Below, in pieces: positions 42,679 through 51,753 of a stretch of DNA of 64,000 nucleotides. How positions within the stretch are numbered: position 1 is the first letter of the stretch; every line of letters begins with the position of its first letter. Source of the stretch: Paenibacillus sp. JCM 10914 (GTDB lineage Bacteria; Bacillota; Bacilli; Paenibacillales; Paenibacillaceae); contig NZ_BAZR01000021.1 in the NCBI RefSeq assembly GCF_001315105.1, forward strand, positions 33,117 to 97,116, written 5' to 3'. Below the pieces are notes generated by a model. That model ran no database searches, was not told the origin of the DNA, and saw only the letters and a program-made list of their open reading frames with translations. The position numbers were made by a program, and so were the translations under genes.

Positions 42679-43463
42679 CTATTGGTTTTTTTGCAGATAT
42701 TGCTCCAGCGTCAGATTTTGTTTCGTAATTTCTCCGGCAATGTAGACACCTACATAACGGACATGCCAAGGTTCGTAAGAATAGCCGGTTAATTTCTCCT
42801 GACCTTTTCCATAACGGATAATAAACCCGTATTTCGGGGCGTTGGCTTTCAGCCATTTGCCTTCCTTGGTATTTCCGAAGCTTTGCTCCAGCGCATAACC
42901 CACGGAAGCACTGGAGATATCCATGCTCAATCCGGTCTGATGCTCGCTTTGTCCCGGACGTGCGCTTGTTTTGTTAGCGACAGCCGCACCCTTGATACTG
43001 GCGTTGCGTTCGAATATGGCTTTTTGCGTCGCGTAGGATCGAAAGCCCGAAACGGCTTTGAGATCGATTCCGTCTTTTTTGGCGGCTGCGAACAGTTTTT
43101 CAAGAGCATTTGCTGCAATTTTTTTCATTTGTTTTTTGGGACTGGGTCCCGAGAAGCTGAATGGAATACGGGGCACGACCAAATCTTGCGGCACATAATG
43201 GAAGGCAGGTTTCTCTGTTTGTTGACGAGCACAACCGTGCTTGATAGATTGGTGACCGTAGTAACTCCATTAATATACTTCAGCGTCCGGTTGGGAGCGT
43301 TGTTTTCCAAAAACTTAGTGAACGATAAGCTGGAAGAAGATGCAGCGGCAGCTTCAACCTGTCCGATGCCGGATCCATTTAGGATACCGGAAAAGGCTAC
43401 GCTTGTGACAATTGAACCTATAATGACAGCAGGTATGATGGATTTGATGAATTTATGATGCAT
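42679..43463 (-). CDS. M15 D-alanyl-D-alanine carboxypeptidase, VanY-like (frame broken once)
   Basis: About 260 residues. Start ATG 43463 after GAGGAGGGAC. The N terminus has a signal or anchor (FIKSIIPAVIIGSIVTSVAF), then LKYINGVTTVTNLSSTVVLVNKQRNL. The catalytic VanY domain follows in another frame: PQDLVVPRIPFSF, AVSGFRSYATQ, SEHQTGLSMDI with zinc His and Asp, and YEPWHVRYVG with the general base and last His. One base is missing near 43204-43206 (minus strand), giving a false stop. Acts outside the membrane on peptidoglycan stem peptides, in maturation or sporulation. Probably an assembly indel. Confidence 0.88.
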
Positions 43464-43675
43464 ATGAAGTCCCTCCTCGTTAGCTACTCTCTGAGTATAT
43501 ACGAGGGTTATATCGATAGAATCTCTGACTTGTTTCTGACTTGTAAACAAAATAAATAAAAAATAGAATAGATGGAATCTAATGAGTACCGGCCCTCTAG
43601 AATTCATCGGAATAATCAAGGGGGTATCCAAATGTCTATGTCTATTCTACTTCACAGATCGGGACCCGCCTCATG

Positions 43676-44458
43676 TTAGTTCGGCATTTTGATACCGAAG
43701 TATGTGTAAAGTGCATTTGCATACTCCTGTGAATTGACAGGCTTAAAGGTATGGACGCCGTGGCTCTTGTAAATCCGGAACTCATCATCATCCACGGTGT
43801 TGCGACCGTCTGCAGTGCGAATCGATACCCGGGCTGTCTTGTTAAAGGGAGATTCCGGAGCAAATTCACACCAGAAGGAAGTGGTGATGAAATCTTGTGG
43901 CAGGTTGGGTTCTTGGGTGAAAGAGAAAACCGGTTCCCAAGCTTCTTTCTTCCATTCTTCAAGCATCCACCCATATGCTTCGGTCTGTATAAGCCGGAAC
44001 GTTTCGTTACCTTGTACCTGCTCCAATCCATCGACTAACTCTAGCGGCTGACGAGGACCGGCTCCACCAACTCCAACATCAGCGATGTACTGCTGATCTC
44101 CGATATCTACTAAAAGAATGTGATGCCGCCGTTTGGCCGGGGTATCGGTCTCGTCCCGCCAGAAACGCCCGAAATAATGGGTGACTTTAAAACCAAGCTC
44201 CTGAAGCAGCCATCCGAATAAGGCGTTCAATTCGAAGCAGTATCCTCCGCGGTGCTGGGTTACAATCTTATTGTACAGGTGGGGAATATCTAGTGAAAGC
44301 GGTACATGGTTGATGATATCCAGATTCTCATAAGGAACGGTATGTACATGTTGTTCCTGTAGTCTTGCAAGCATATAAGCACTATTCACAATTGGACCTG
44401 TGTATCCAATCCGTTCAAGATATGGGTTAACGTCCAGATTGTTGATCGGGTTACTCAT
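43676..44458 (-). CDS. nat: Arylamine N-acetyltransferase
   Basis: A 260-residue acetyl-CoA-dependent transferase. The catalytic triad is visible with family spacing: Cys74 in RGGYCFELN, His112 in RRHHILLV, Asp127 in YIADVGVGG. VPYENLDI and SFWCEFAPESPF are further NAT landmarks. Cytoplasmic. Transfers acetyl to aromatic amines or hydrazines; the physiological substrate in Bacillales is usually unclear. It diverges from the YcdB-like gene. Confidence 0.93.
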   Translation of the reverse strand: MSNPINNLDVNPYLERIGYTGPIVNSAYMLARLQEQHVHTVPYENLDIINHVPLSLDIPHLYNKIVTQHRGGYCFELNALFGWLLQELGFKVTHYFGRFWRDETDTPAKRRHHILLVDIGDQQYIADVGVGGAGPRQPLELVDGLEQVQGNETFRLIQTEAYGWMLEEWKKEAWEPVFSFTQEPNLPQDFITTSFWCEFAPESPFNKTARVSIRTADGRNTVDDDEFRIYKSHGVHTFKPVNSQEYANALYTYFGIKMPN

Positions 44459-44579
44459 TCAATCACCGCTTCTTTCGGAATTAGTCGGCTTACTAGATGA
44501 TAGCCATATTAATTATATACTTTATATCATATAATAGTGCTTTCCAATAGAGAAGTCGTAGGAGGAGGCAAGAGGATAC

Positions 44580-46171
44580 ATGCCGCTGGATAAGTCTGTT
44601 CTTCGAGCTACAGCTAAGGCAATCACCCATATTCCCGAACACTTTCAATTGGTGATGGAGGACAATACATCTACTGGATTAGATGAAACAACAAGAAAGT
44701 TCATCTGGGAAGACCCCGAGGATGAATATCATGGAATTGAAATCTCATTATGCCTGGATACGGGACAATTGATGGAATTGGATATTCATCAAGAACAAGA
44801 CATGTTGATAGTAAGCAGTGACCCTGAGATAGAGCGCGCAATAGAAGTATCTAAAGGGTACATGGTAGAACATCACCCTGATTATCGTGCGTTGACCTCG
44901 GTTTATGCGGAGGTTAGGCGAGGATACTATTATGTACAGTTTAGAGTCGAAGTTGGCGGACTTCCTCTCCCGCATACAGGTTGTGAAGTGAAGCTAGACC
45001 GCTTGTTGCGTGTGGTGCGGTATCGTGTGGAGGAATCTCGTGGTTTAAAGCTGCCTACATGGCCTGCACAGATCGTTAATGCTCAGACTTCTAGGCAAAG
45101 AATCGTTAAAGATCTGCACATGCAGTTGATCATTACGACCCTTGAGCCAACCCTATATGAAATGAGAGAGACGAATCCACAGCATCACTTGGTCTATGAG
45201 CCCGTTCAGGGGCGTCGGGTGATTGATGCGATTACAGGTGAGCCTCTTTACGGCTTGGAGCATGATTTAGTTCCACCAAGTTATCCTATTATTCGTATGC
45301 AAGAGGACAACCGAAAGGTTGCGTTGATTGATCGGAACAACATGCTTAATAAGTGTCCAGATGTAGGTAACGATTTGATCGGCTTCTGGGAAGGGTGTCT
45401 GGGTATTGATACGGAGCGCTATGTTATGGATGAGCCGAAGGAAGACGAAGAGTATCTGATTTTACTGTATTTCGACACATGGGACGTTGGGGACACTCAA
45501 GATCATCCCCAAGCTGATCCCTTATCCGTTGATGGTTACATAGACAGAACATGGCCAATGCTCGTCGGAATCTCAATGCTGCCTATATGATCCAAATCGA
45601 TAAATTGACAGGAAGAGTGGAGAGTTATCATAATAACCGAACGGATCAGGAAGGTAAAGTAACATATACTCGGGAGCAGTGCTGGAACCGAGCGGAAGTG
45701 TTTTTGCAGCGAGTGTTCCCGGAATATGCGGAGTATCTACAGTTAGAAGTTGAACGTACAGTAATGGATGCACACGAAGAGGAACTGGAAGAGACAGAGC
45801 TAAATGATCGGGAATGGTTCTTCTTACCGCTCTTTATTGATCAATACCGCGTGAAGTTAGAGCGAGCATCGATCATTGTATGCAAGATTACGGGTGAAGT
45901 GCTTCTTTACCGAGGAGTTTCCATGGAGCTAATCCGTGAACTGAAGGCATGCCGCTTTGAAGTAGTGATTTCTTCTGAAGAAGCATTGAGTAGGTATGTC
46001 GATCAGCTAGAGGTTGACTTAAAGTGGTTCTATGACGATCGTACGCGAAGCTATCGCTTGATCTTTGACCCGATCCTTACGCCAAAAGAGACAAAGGTGG
46101 CGCATGAGACTCAGAGGACATTAGAGTATATTGATGCGAAGAGTGGAGAGTTGATTTGGTGCAGGACATAG
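44580..46171 (+). CDS. YcdB/YcdC-like repeat-domain protein (frame broken once)
   Basis: Start ATG 44580 after GGAGGAGG. Repeated segments pair a strand-rich region with DTGQLMELDIH, HTGCEVKLDRLLRVVRYRVEE, KLTGRVESYHNN and KITGEVLLYRG, which suggest YcdB/YcdC (former DUF4901) modules. No signal peptide or membrane segment, unlike many secreted relatives. The frame changes between 45540 and 45551: the sequence reads YIDRT, then, if one base is added, MANARRNLNAAYMIQIDKLTGR, and continues to the stop at 46171 (about 530 residues in total). Function unknown; family assignment moderate. Confidence 0.65.
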
Positions 46172-46191
46172 TAGATACCGCTTCATCTCAT

Positions 46192-46268
46192 CGCCACAAG
46201 TCCCTCATAAGGACTTGCAGGTCGAGAATGGTGGCGATTTAGCGCCACAAGTCCCTCATAAGGACTTG
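46192..46268. repeat. Two 26-nt direct repeats each with a hairpin
   Basis: Identical 26-mers at 46192-46217 and 46243-46268, period 51 nt. Each contains CGCCACAAGTCC-N7-GGACTTG, a 7-bp stem with a 7-nt loop. GGTGGCGAT between them is a partial inverted copy of ATCGCCACA. They sit between the YcdB-like gene and the gcvPB terminator; a small interspersed repeat is likely. Confidence 0.7.
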
Positions 46269-46282
46269 TAGCATCACAGCAC

Positions 46283-46336
46283 AAAAAAAGGTGTCCCCGC
46301 AGCCAATTAAACTGGCAGTAGGGACATCCTTTTTTT
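46283..46336. terminator. Bidirectional terminator after gcvPB
   Basis: AAAAAAAGGTGTCCC (46283-46297) pairs with GGGACATCCTTTTTTT (46321-46336), with GCCA/TGGC inside. It closes the gcv operon on the minus strand. Confidence 0.9.
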
Positions 46337-46344
46337 AGAAACAG

Positions 46345-47802
46345 TTAACCGCAAGTACAGTTCAGTACCGGCTTGCGGGCGGCGGTAGTCTCATCCAAAC
46401 GCTTCACTACGGTGGTGTAGGGAGCGTTGATAACCAGTTGCGGATCGGTTTCAGCTTCCTTCGCGATTTGAATCATCGTATCGATGAAGCCGTCGAGGGT
46501 TTCTTTGCTTTCGGTTTCCGTTGGCTCGATCATGATGCATTCTTCCACGTTCAGCGGGAAGTAAATGGTTGGCGGATGATAACCGAAATCGAGTAAGCGT
46601 TTGGCGACGTCGAGCGTGCGGACCCCGTATTCCTTCAGCTTGCGACCAGAGAGTACGAATTCGTGCTTGCACAGACCCGGATAAGCAACTTCGTAATAAG
46701 GCGCCAGGCGGTGCATCATATAGTTGGCGTTCAGCACAGCGAGTTCAGATACTCGGCGCAAGCCATCCGGACCATAGGTACGGATGTACGTATAAGCGCG
46801 AACCAGAATACCGAAGTTGCCATAGAACGCCTTCACGCGACCAATGGATTGCGGACGGTCATAATCCCAATAGAATGTACCGTCTTCGCGCTTGGAGACG
46901 ATCGGCTTCGGCAGGAAAGGCACGAGCAGGCTTTTGACACCAACCGGACCGGCACCAGGACCGCCGCCGCCATGCGGTGTGCTCATTGTCTTGTGTAAAT
47001 TAAGATGCACAACATCGAAGCCCATGTCTCCCGGACGGGTGATCCCCATGATCGCATTGGAGTTCGCTCCATCGTAATAGAGCAATCCGCCCGCTTCGTG
47101 GACGATCTCAGCAATCTCAACGATTTGCTCTTCGAACAAACCGAGCGTGCTCGGATTCGTTAACATCAAGGCAGCGGTATCGTCACCGACAACCGCGCGC
47201 AGGGCATCCAGATCGACCATGCCGCGCTCGTTGGATTTGATCGTTATGGTGTCATAGCCAGCTACTGTAGCACTCGCCGGGTTGGTACCATGGGAGGAAT
47301 CCGGGACGATCACCTTGGTACGTTTCTCTCCACGACTCTCGTGGTAGGCGCGGATTAACATCAGTCCCGTCCATTCCCCATGGGCGCCTGCTGCAGGTTG
47401 AAGCGTGACTTGATCCATGCCGGTGAGGGCTGCTAGATCGTTCTGCAAGGTATAGAGCATCTCCATCGCGCCTTGAATGCTCTCCTCGGGCTGGTATGGA
47501 TGAATCTTGGCAAAGCCGGCAAAACGGGCAACATCCTCATTAATCTTCGGATTGTACTTCATCGTACAGGAACCGAGCGGATAGAAGCCGTTATCGATGC
47601 CGAAGTTGCGTCTGGATAATTCCGTGTAGTGACGGATCACGTCGACTTCATATACTTCCGGCAGTTCAGCCGGTTTGCTGCGAAGCAGACCTTCAGGAAT
47701 GAGCGACCCTAGGTCCACTTCAGGAACGTCACATTCTGGCAAAGAGTAGGCGACACGGCCGGGCTTACTGAGTTCAAAGATGAGTGCTTTTTCCGGTTTC
47801 AT
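46345..47802 (-). CDS. gcvPB: Glycine dehydrogenase (decarboxylating) subunit 2
   Basis: 485 residues, the C-terminal half of P-protein in organisms with the split form. PLP-binding Lys lies in VHLNLHKTMSTPHGGGGPG. ACTMKYNPKINEDV (as SCTMKYNP) and QPAAGAHGEWTGL are family landmarks. The C terminus ends PVLNCTCG. With GcvPA it decarboxylates glycine and passes the aminomethyl group to lipoyl-GcvH. It overlaps gcvPA by 4 nt and is the last gene of the riboswitch-controlled operon. Confidence 0.96.
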   Translation of the reverse strand: MKPEKALIFELSKPGRVAYSLPECDVPEVDLGSLIPEGLLRSKPAELPEVYEVDVIRHYTELSRRNFGIDNGFYPLGSCTMKYNPKINEDVARFAGFAKIHPYQPEESIQGAMEMLYTLQNDLAALTGMDQVTLQPAAGAHGEWTGLMLIRAYHESRGEKRTKVIVPDSSHGTNPASATVAGYDTITIKSNERGMVDLDALRAVVGDDTAALMLTNPSTLGLFEEQIVEIAEIVHEAGGLLYYDGANSNAIMGITRPGDMGFDVVHLNLHKTMSTPHGGGGPGAGPVGVKSLLVPFLPKPIVSKREDGTFYWDYDRPQSIGRVKAFYGNFGILVRAYTYIRTYGPDGLRRVSELAVLNANYMMHRLAPYYEVAYPGLCKHEFVLSGRKLKEYGVRTLDVAKRLLDFGYHPPTIYFPLNVEECIMIEPTETESKETLDGFIDTMIQIAKEAETDPQLVINAPYTTVVKRLDETTAARKPVLNCTCG

Positions 47803-49151
47803 ATCGCGATCGCCTCCAATTCGTTGATAAACTGATCGATTTCTTCCTTCGTCCGCCGTTCCGTCACGGCTATGAGCATGCAGCCTTGCAGCTCGGGATA
47901 GGCAGATCCAAGATCATATCCGCCAATGTATCCGGCAGCGAGCAGTTTCTGGTTGACGGCTTTCATATCGGTTCCTTCCGGCAATTGCACGACAAATTCA
48001 TTGAAGAACGGGGCACTGAATGGAAGGGAAAGGGCACCTTGAGATACCTGCTCAGCAGCATAATGTGACTTGCGTACATTCAGAAGTCCGGCTTCCTGCA
48101 TACCTGCCTTACCCAGGGTCGACATGTAGACAGAGGCGCAGAGGGCCAGCAGCGCCTGGTTTGAACAAATATTCGAAGTTGCTTTCTCCCGGCGGATATG
48201 CTGCTCGCGCGCTTGCAGCGTGAGAACGAATCCGCGTTTACCGTCCTGATCGACGGTCTGGCCAACAATACGACCAGGAATTCGGCGCATAAGCGCCTCA
48301 GATACCGCAAAGAAACCGCAAGTTGGCCCGCCCAGTGAGGCAGGAATACCGAGGGGCTGGGCATCCCCAACAACGATATCGGCCCCCAGCACTCCCGGAG
48401 ATTCCAACAAGCCAAGCGAGAGCGGGTTGACACTCATAACGAGTAATGCTTTTTGTCCATGAACGAGTGGCTCGATCGATTTGACGTCCTCAATGCAACC
48501 GAAAAAGTTTGGCGATTGAATTAAGACGGCCGCCGTATCGTCCGAGATCGCTGCTGACAGCGCTTCCTGATCGGTAACACCATCTATGCAGCCCACCTCC
48601 ACGACTTCAAGACCGAGGCCATGTGCCGAAGTGAGAACGATTTCTCTGGCTTCCGGATGCACGGCGCGAGATACTACAATCTTCTTGCGCTTAGTGGCGC
48701 CACTTGCCAGCGCCGCGGCCTCGGCCAGTGCTGTCGATCCGTCATACATACTGGCGTTGGCTACCTTCATCCCGGTCAGTTCGCATATATACGACTGGAA
48801 TTCGAAGATCGCTTGAAGTTCGCCTTGGCTAATTTCGGGCTGGTAAGGCGTGTAGGCCGTATAGAATTCAGAACGGGAAATAACATGATTAATGACGACC
48901 GGGATATGATGATCGTACAGACCGGCGCCCAGAAAGCTAGCATAACGTTCGAAATCGGCGTTACGGTCCGCCAAACTGCGCATATGCTTCAGCAATTCCG
49001 GCTCTCCAAGACGTGTAGACATCGGAAGGACGCCGTCATAACGAACGGCTGCTGGAATGTCATCGAATAATTCCTCGATAGTTTCAGCACCGACTGCTGA
49101 CAGCATTTCGGCCTGATCTTGCTCGGTCATCGGCAAGTAGCGATGCTTCAT
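47799..49151 (-). CDS. gcvPA: Glycine dehydrogenase (decarboxylating) subunit 1
   Basis: 450 residues, the N-terminal half of P-protein: YLPMTEQDQAEMLSAVG, then TAYTPYQPEISQGELQAIFEFQSYI and NASMYDGSTALAEAA. It forms the P-protein heterotetramer with GcvPB. Overlaps both neighbours by 4 nt (ATGA), so the three genes are translationally coupled. Confidence 0.96.
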   Translation of the reverse strand: MKHRYLPMTEQDQAEMLSAVGAETIEELFDDIPAAVRYDGVLPMSTRLGEPELLKHMRSLADRNADFERYASFLGAGLYDHHIPVVINHVISRSEFYTAYTPYQPEISQGELQAIFEFQSYICELTGMKVANASMYDGSTALAEAAALASGATKRKKIVVSRAVHPEAREIVLTSAHGLGLEVVEVGCIDGVTDQEALSAAISDDTAAVLIQSPNFFGCIEDVKSIEPLVHGQKALLVMSVNPLSLGLLESPGVLGADIVVGDAQPLGIPASLGGPTCGFFAVSEALMRRIPGRIVGQTVDQDGKRGFVLTLQAREQHIRREKATSNICSNQALLALCASVYMSTLGKAGMQEAGLLNVRKSHYAAEQVSQGALSLPFSAPFFNEFVVQLPEGTDMKAVNQKLLAAGYIGGYDLGSAYPELQGCMLIAVTERRTKEEIDQFINELEAIAI

Positions 49152-50260
49152 GTTAAGGCAGCTCCTCTTTTGTAAAATGGGGTCTTCACAACGATGGCTT
49201 TCAGTTGTTTGCCACGAATTTCAACCCAAACTTCGGTATCTAATGCAGCGTAGGAGGTTTCGATCAGGGCCAGCCCCAGATTCCGCTTAAGCGACGGAGA
49301 CTGCGTTCCGCTAGTCACTTCGCCGATAGTCGCGCCTGCTTCGTTGTGAACCGTGTAGTGGGAACGCGGAATTCCTCGGTCTATCAACTCGATTCCTACG
49401 AGCTTGCGGGGAACGCCATCCGTTTTCTGCTTCTGCAAAGCGTCACGTCCGATGAAGTCACCTTTATCCAGCTTCACAAAAAATCCAAGACTTGCTTCCA
49501 GCGGCGAAATCGTGCTGGACAGCTCTTGGCCGTAAAGCGGCAGTTTCGCTTCGAAGCGAAGCGTATCGCGCGCGCCAAGACCTGTCGGCACCAGTCCATG
49601 GGGTGCACCAACAGCAAGCAGGCCTTTCCATATGGCCGCCGCGTCTTCGGCGGAGCAATAGATCTCAAAACCATCTTCTCCGGTGTAACCGGTGCGGGAT
49701 AACAGGGCGGCAGAACCGCATACTTGGGCTTGTTGAATGAAGTGAAAGGAAGGTAATTCGTGAAGGTTCTCGGGTGTGACGGCGGACAATATCGCCATTG
49801 CTGCGGGTCCTTGAAGTGCAATCAGTGCAGTTTCTGCCGAAACGTTCTGAATGCTGACATCACCGGCAAGGTGCTGCTGGAGCCACTCCAAGTCCTTGTC
49901 AATGTTGGAGGCGTTCACGACCAGCATGTATTGTTCGTTAGCCAGCTTATAGACGAGGAGGTCGTCTATCGTTCCGCCATTCTCATAGCACATCAGCGTA
50001 TACTGCGCTTGACCGCTCTGCAATTTGGTGACATCGTTCGTCGTCATCCGCTGGATGAACGACTCGGCATCAGTTCCTGTAACGATGAATTCACCCATAT
50101 GAGACACATCGAACAGTCCCGCTTGCTTACGAACGGCATAATGCTCTTGTACGATACCAGTGAATTGTACCGGCAAATCCCAACCACCAAAATTGATGCA
50201 GCGCGCGGAAGGAAAATCCGCATACAGAGGGTATAGCGGTGTACGTTGTAATGAACTCAT
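49148..50260 (-). CDS. gcvT: Glycine cleavage system aminomethyltransferase (T-protein)
   Basis: 370 residues. It transfers the methylene group from aminomethyl-lipoyl-GcvH to tetrahydrofolate, releasing ammonia. Landmarks: FGGWDLPVQFTGIVQEHYAVR, GLFDVSHMGEF, TNDVTKL and the folate-site segment RTGYTGEDGFEIY. The C-terminal GCV_T_C barrel ends GAALT. Start ATG 50260 after GAGGTGAAGAG. First gene of the operon, directly behind the riboswitch terminator. Confidence 0.96.
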   Translation of the reverse strand: MSSLQRTPLYPLYADFPSARCINFGGWDLPVQFTGIVQEHYAVRKQAGLFDVSHMGEFIVTGTDAESFIQRMTTNDVTKLQSGQAQYTLMCYENGGTIDDLLVYKLANEQYMLVVNASNIDKDLEWLQQHLAGDVSIQNVSAETALIALQGPAAMAILSAVTPENLHELPSFHFIQQAQVCGSAALLSRTGYTGEDGFEIYCSAEDAAAIWKGLLAVGAPHGLVPTGLGARDTLRFEAKLPLYGQELSSTISPLEASLGFFVKLDKGDFIGRDALQKQKTDGVPRKLVGIELIDRGIPRSHYTVHNEAGATIGEVTSGTQSPSLKRNLGLALIETSYAALDTEVWVEIRGKQLKAIVVKTPFYKRGAALT

Positions 50261-50301
50261 CTCTTCACCTCGTTAAGGGGATGTATTGTTTGGAGAGCAT
50301 C

Positions 50302-50383
50302 AAAAAAGGACAGACAGAAGACCTGCCAAGCGGTGCTCAAATAAGCACGTGCTCGCATCATGGTCGTTCTGCTCTGTCCTTTG
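50302..50383 (-). terminator. Riboswitch-controlled terminator ahead of gcvT
   Basis: On the minus strand AAAGGACAGAGCAG (50382-50369) pairs with CTGTCTGTCCTTTTTT (50317-50302). Its 5' arm includes the end of the second aptamer, so glycine binding can decide whether it forms. Confidence 0.8.
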
Positions 50384-50577
50384 TACCTGAGAGTTGCCTC
50401 ACACATCATGTAAGATATACGTTAAGTATGTGCGTGAGTTTCCCCGTGGGTGATTCTAATCGTAGAATGCTCTCCAGAGGTGCGTCCGGTAAAGGTCCTT
50501 TTGCCTGAGAGATTCACCTTGAAAGGCTTACTCCTTCGGCGTTACCTGTCAATCTCGGCGGTAATCTCTCCCGCTAC
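50373..50577 (-). ncRNA. Tandem glycine riboswitch controlling gcvT-gcvPA-gcvPB
   Basis: Read on the minus strand there are two aptamers. The first begins GGGAGAGATTACCGCC and contains CGCCGAAGGAGTAAGCC and ATCTCTCAGGCAAAAGGACC. The second begins CTCTGGAGAGCATTC and contains CACCCACGGGGAAAC and CAACTCTCAGGTACAAAGGA. These are the conserved elements of both glycine aptamers. The known mode in Bacillales is a transcriptional ON switch, with glycine preventing the terminator. Confidence 0.92.
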
Positions 50578-50627
50578 CATCATCCGCTATGTCTTATTAT
50601 TCAATTGTAACGATCTTCCTTATGATC

Positions 50628-50658
50628 ATTATAAACGGGTTTCTCCATAAAGTGTCAA
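50628..50658 (-). promoter_or_regulatory. Promoter of gcvT operon
   Basis: On the minus strand TTGACA (50658-50653), spacer 19, TATAAT (50633-50628). The spacer is long, but both boxes are perfect, and the start would lie about 45 nt before the first aptamer. Confidence 0.6.
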
Positions 50659-50707
50659 CCTTTATTTCAACGATTTCGCTGATATGCTAATTTTTTTGTC
50701 AGATATC

Positions 50708-50736
50708 TTGACACTAACCTTTCTCTGATTTATATT
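50708..50736 (+). promoter_or_regulatory. Promoter of gcvH
   Basis: TTGACA (50708-50713), spacer 17, TATATT (50731-50736). The start near 50743 lies about 35 nt before the first aptamer. Confidence 0.8.
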
Positions 50737-50777
50737 TTGTGAGAATAAGTTCAACTGTATATGCGGATGACAATGGA

Positions 50778-50985
50778 TGGGAGAGACCGCCAGTAACTAA
50801 GATTTAGGAATGGGCGGCACCGAAGGAGCAAGCCGTTATTTCCTGCCGGGATAACGAGTAATCTCTCAGGTAAACGTACCGCCATTTGACGCAACTCTGG
50901 AGAGTGCGCATAGCCACCCAAGGGGAAATGAACGACTGTATGCGGATACGGTCATTTACAAACTCTCAGGTACCGAGGACAGAGA
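50778..50985 (+). ncRNA. Tandem glycine riboswitch controlling gcvH
   Basis: Aptamer 1: GGGAGAGACCGCC, CACCGAAGGAGCAAGCC, then AATCTCTCAGGTAAACGTACC. Aptamer 2: AACTCTGGAGAGTGCGC, CCACCCAAGGGGAAATG, then AACTCTCAGGTACCGAGGAC. This is a complete tandem pair, independent of the one facing the gcvT operon. Confidence 0.92.
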
Positions 50986-51018
50986 GAAGGCGAAGGCCTT
51001 TTTTCGTGTCCTTTTTTA
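50976..51018 (+). terminator. Riboswitch-controlled terminator ahead of gcvH
   Basis: AGGACA (50976-50981) pairs with TGTCCT (51007-51012) around an inner AAGGC-GAAG-GCCTT hairpin, then TTTTTAT. It overlaps the end of aptamer 2. Confidence 0.82.
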
Positions 51019-51071
51019 TATAATGGTCACCTTTCAATTCATTTCATTTCAGAAAAGAGGAGTATCCGTAA

Positions 51072-51461
51072 ATGAGCGAAATCAGAGAGAATTTGGTGTA
51101 CAGCGACGATCATGAATGGGCTTTGCAAGTGGAAGGAAATGTAGTGCGCGTCGGTATTTCCGATCATGCACAGTGCCAGCTGGGCGATATCGTATTCGTT
51201 GAATTGCCTGAGACCGGTGCAACCGTATCCGCGGGAGACAGCATCGGAACGATTGAGTCCGTCAAAACGGTATCTGAGCTGTACTCCCCGGTCTCTGGTA
51301 CAATTACCAAAGTGAATCAGTCACTGGAAGATCAACCGGAACTTGTGAACGGTGAACCGTATGAAGGCGGATGGATCATTGAGGTTGAGGTGGAAGGCGA
51401 TCTGCAGGAAGCGCTCGGGAAGCTGCTTACCGCGGATGCCTATCGGGCGAAGGTGGATTAA
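51072..51461 (+). CDS. gcvH: Glycine cleavage system H protein
   Basis: 129 residues, the usual size. The lipoyl-lysine is Lys65 in GTIESVKTVSELYSP. It carries the aminomethyl group between P-, T- and L-proteins and in Firmicutes also serves as a relay for lipoate attachment. Start ATG 51072 after AGAAAAGAGGAG. It is transcribed alone and divergently from gcvT-PA-PB, behind its own tandem glycine riboswitch. Confidence 0.96.
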   Translation: MSEIRENLVYSDDHEWALQVEGNVVRVGISDHAQCQLGDIVFVELPETGATVSAGDSIGTIESVKTVSELYSPVSGTITKVNQSLEDQPELVNGEPYEGGWIIEVEVEGDLQEALGKLLTADAYRAKVD

Positions 51462-51499
51462 GAGAATATGATTATCGCTTGATAAGGTAAGACTTTTTT

Positions 51500-51541
51500 A
51501 GCTGCGCTACGTAACCAAGTTACGGGTGCAGCTATTTTTTT
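51500..51541 (+). terminator. Terminator after gcvH
   Basis: TAGCTGC (51500-51506) pairs with GCAGCTA (51528-51534), with GTAAC/GTTAC inside, then seven T. The 292-nt gap to the catalase gene shows nothing else clear. Confidence 0.82.
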
Positions 51542-51753
51542 GTGCTAAAGATGATGACTCTGTCACATAAAAAGCTCGTACTTTGGGATCTTTGTTCTTT
51601 TTTACTCCGATTTTTATGAGTATTTGATGAACGATACAGGGATTTGGATTCGCTTTCCAAGCTGTCGGGTAAATATGTCTCGGGTTCGCCAGATAGTTCT
51701 GTTGTCGCGAGCCAGCCATGTCATCTACTACTACATATCAGGAGGTTCCAACC

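Noticed and set aside
46192..46268. CRISPR-like pair of repeats
   Set aside because: Only two copies, and the intervening 25 nt is partly an inverted copy of the repeat, not a spacer.
50281..51060. Small plus-strand open frame around 50239-50508
   Set aside because: It lies across the minus-strand glycine riboswitch and terminator, and has no ribosome site or protein-like composition.
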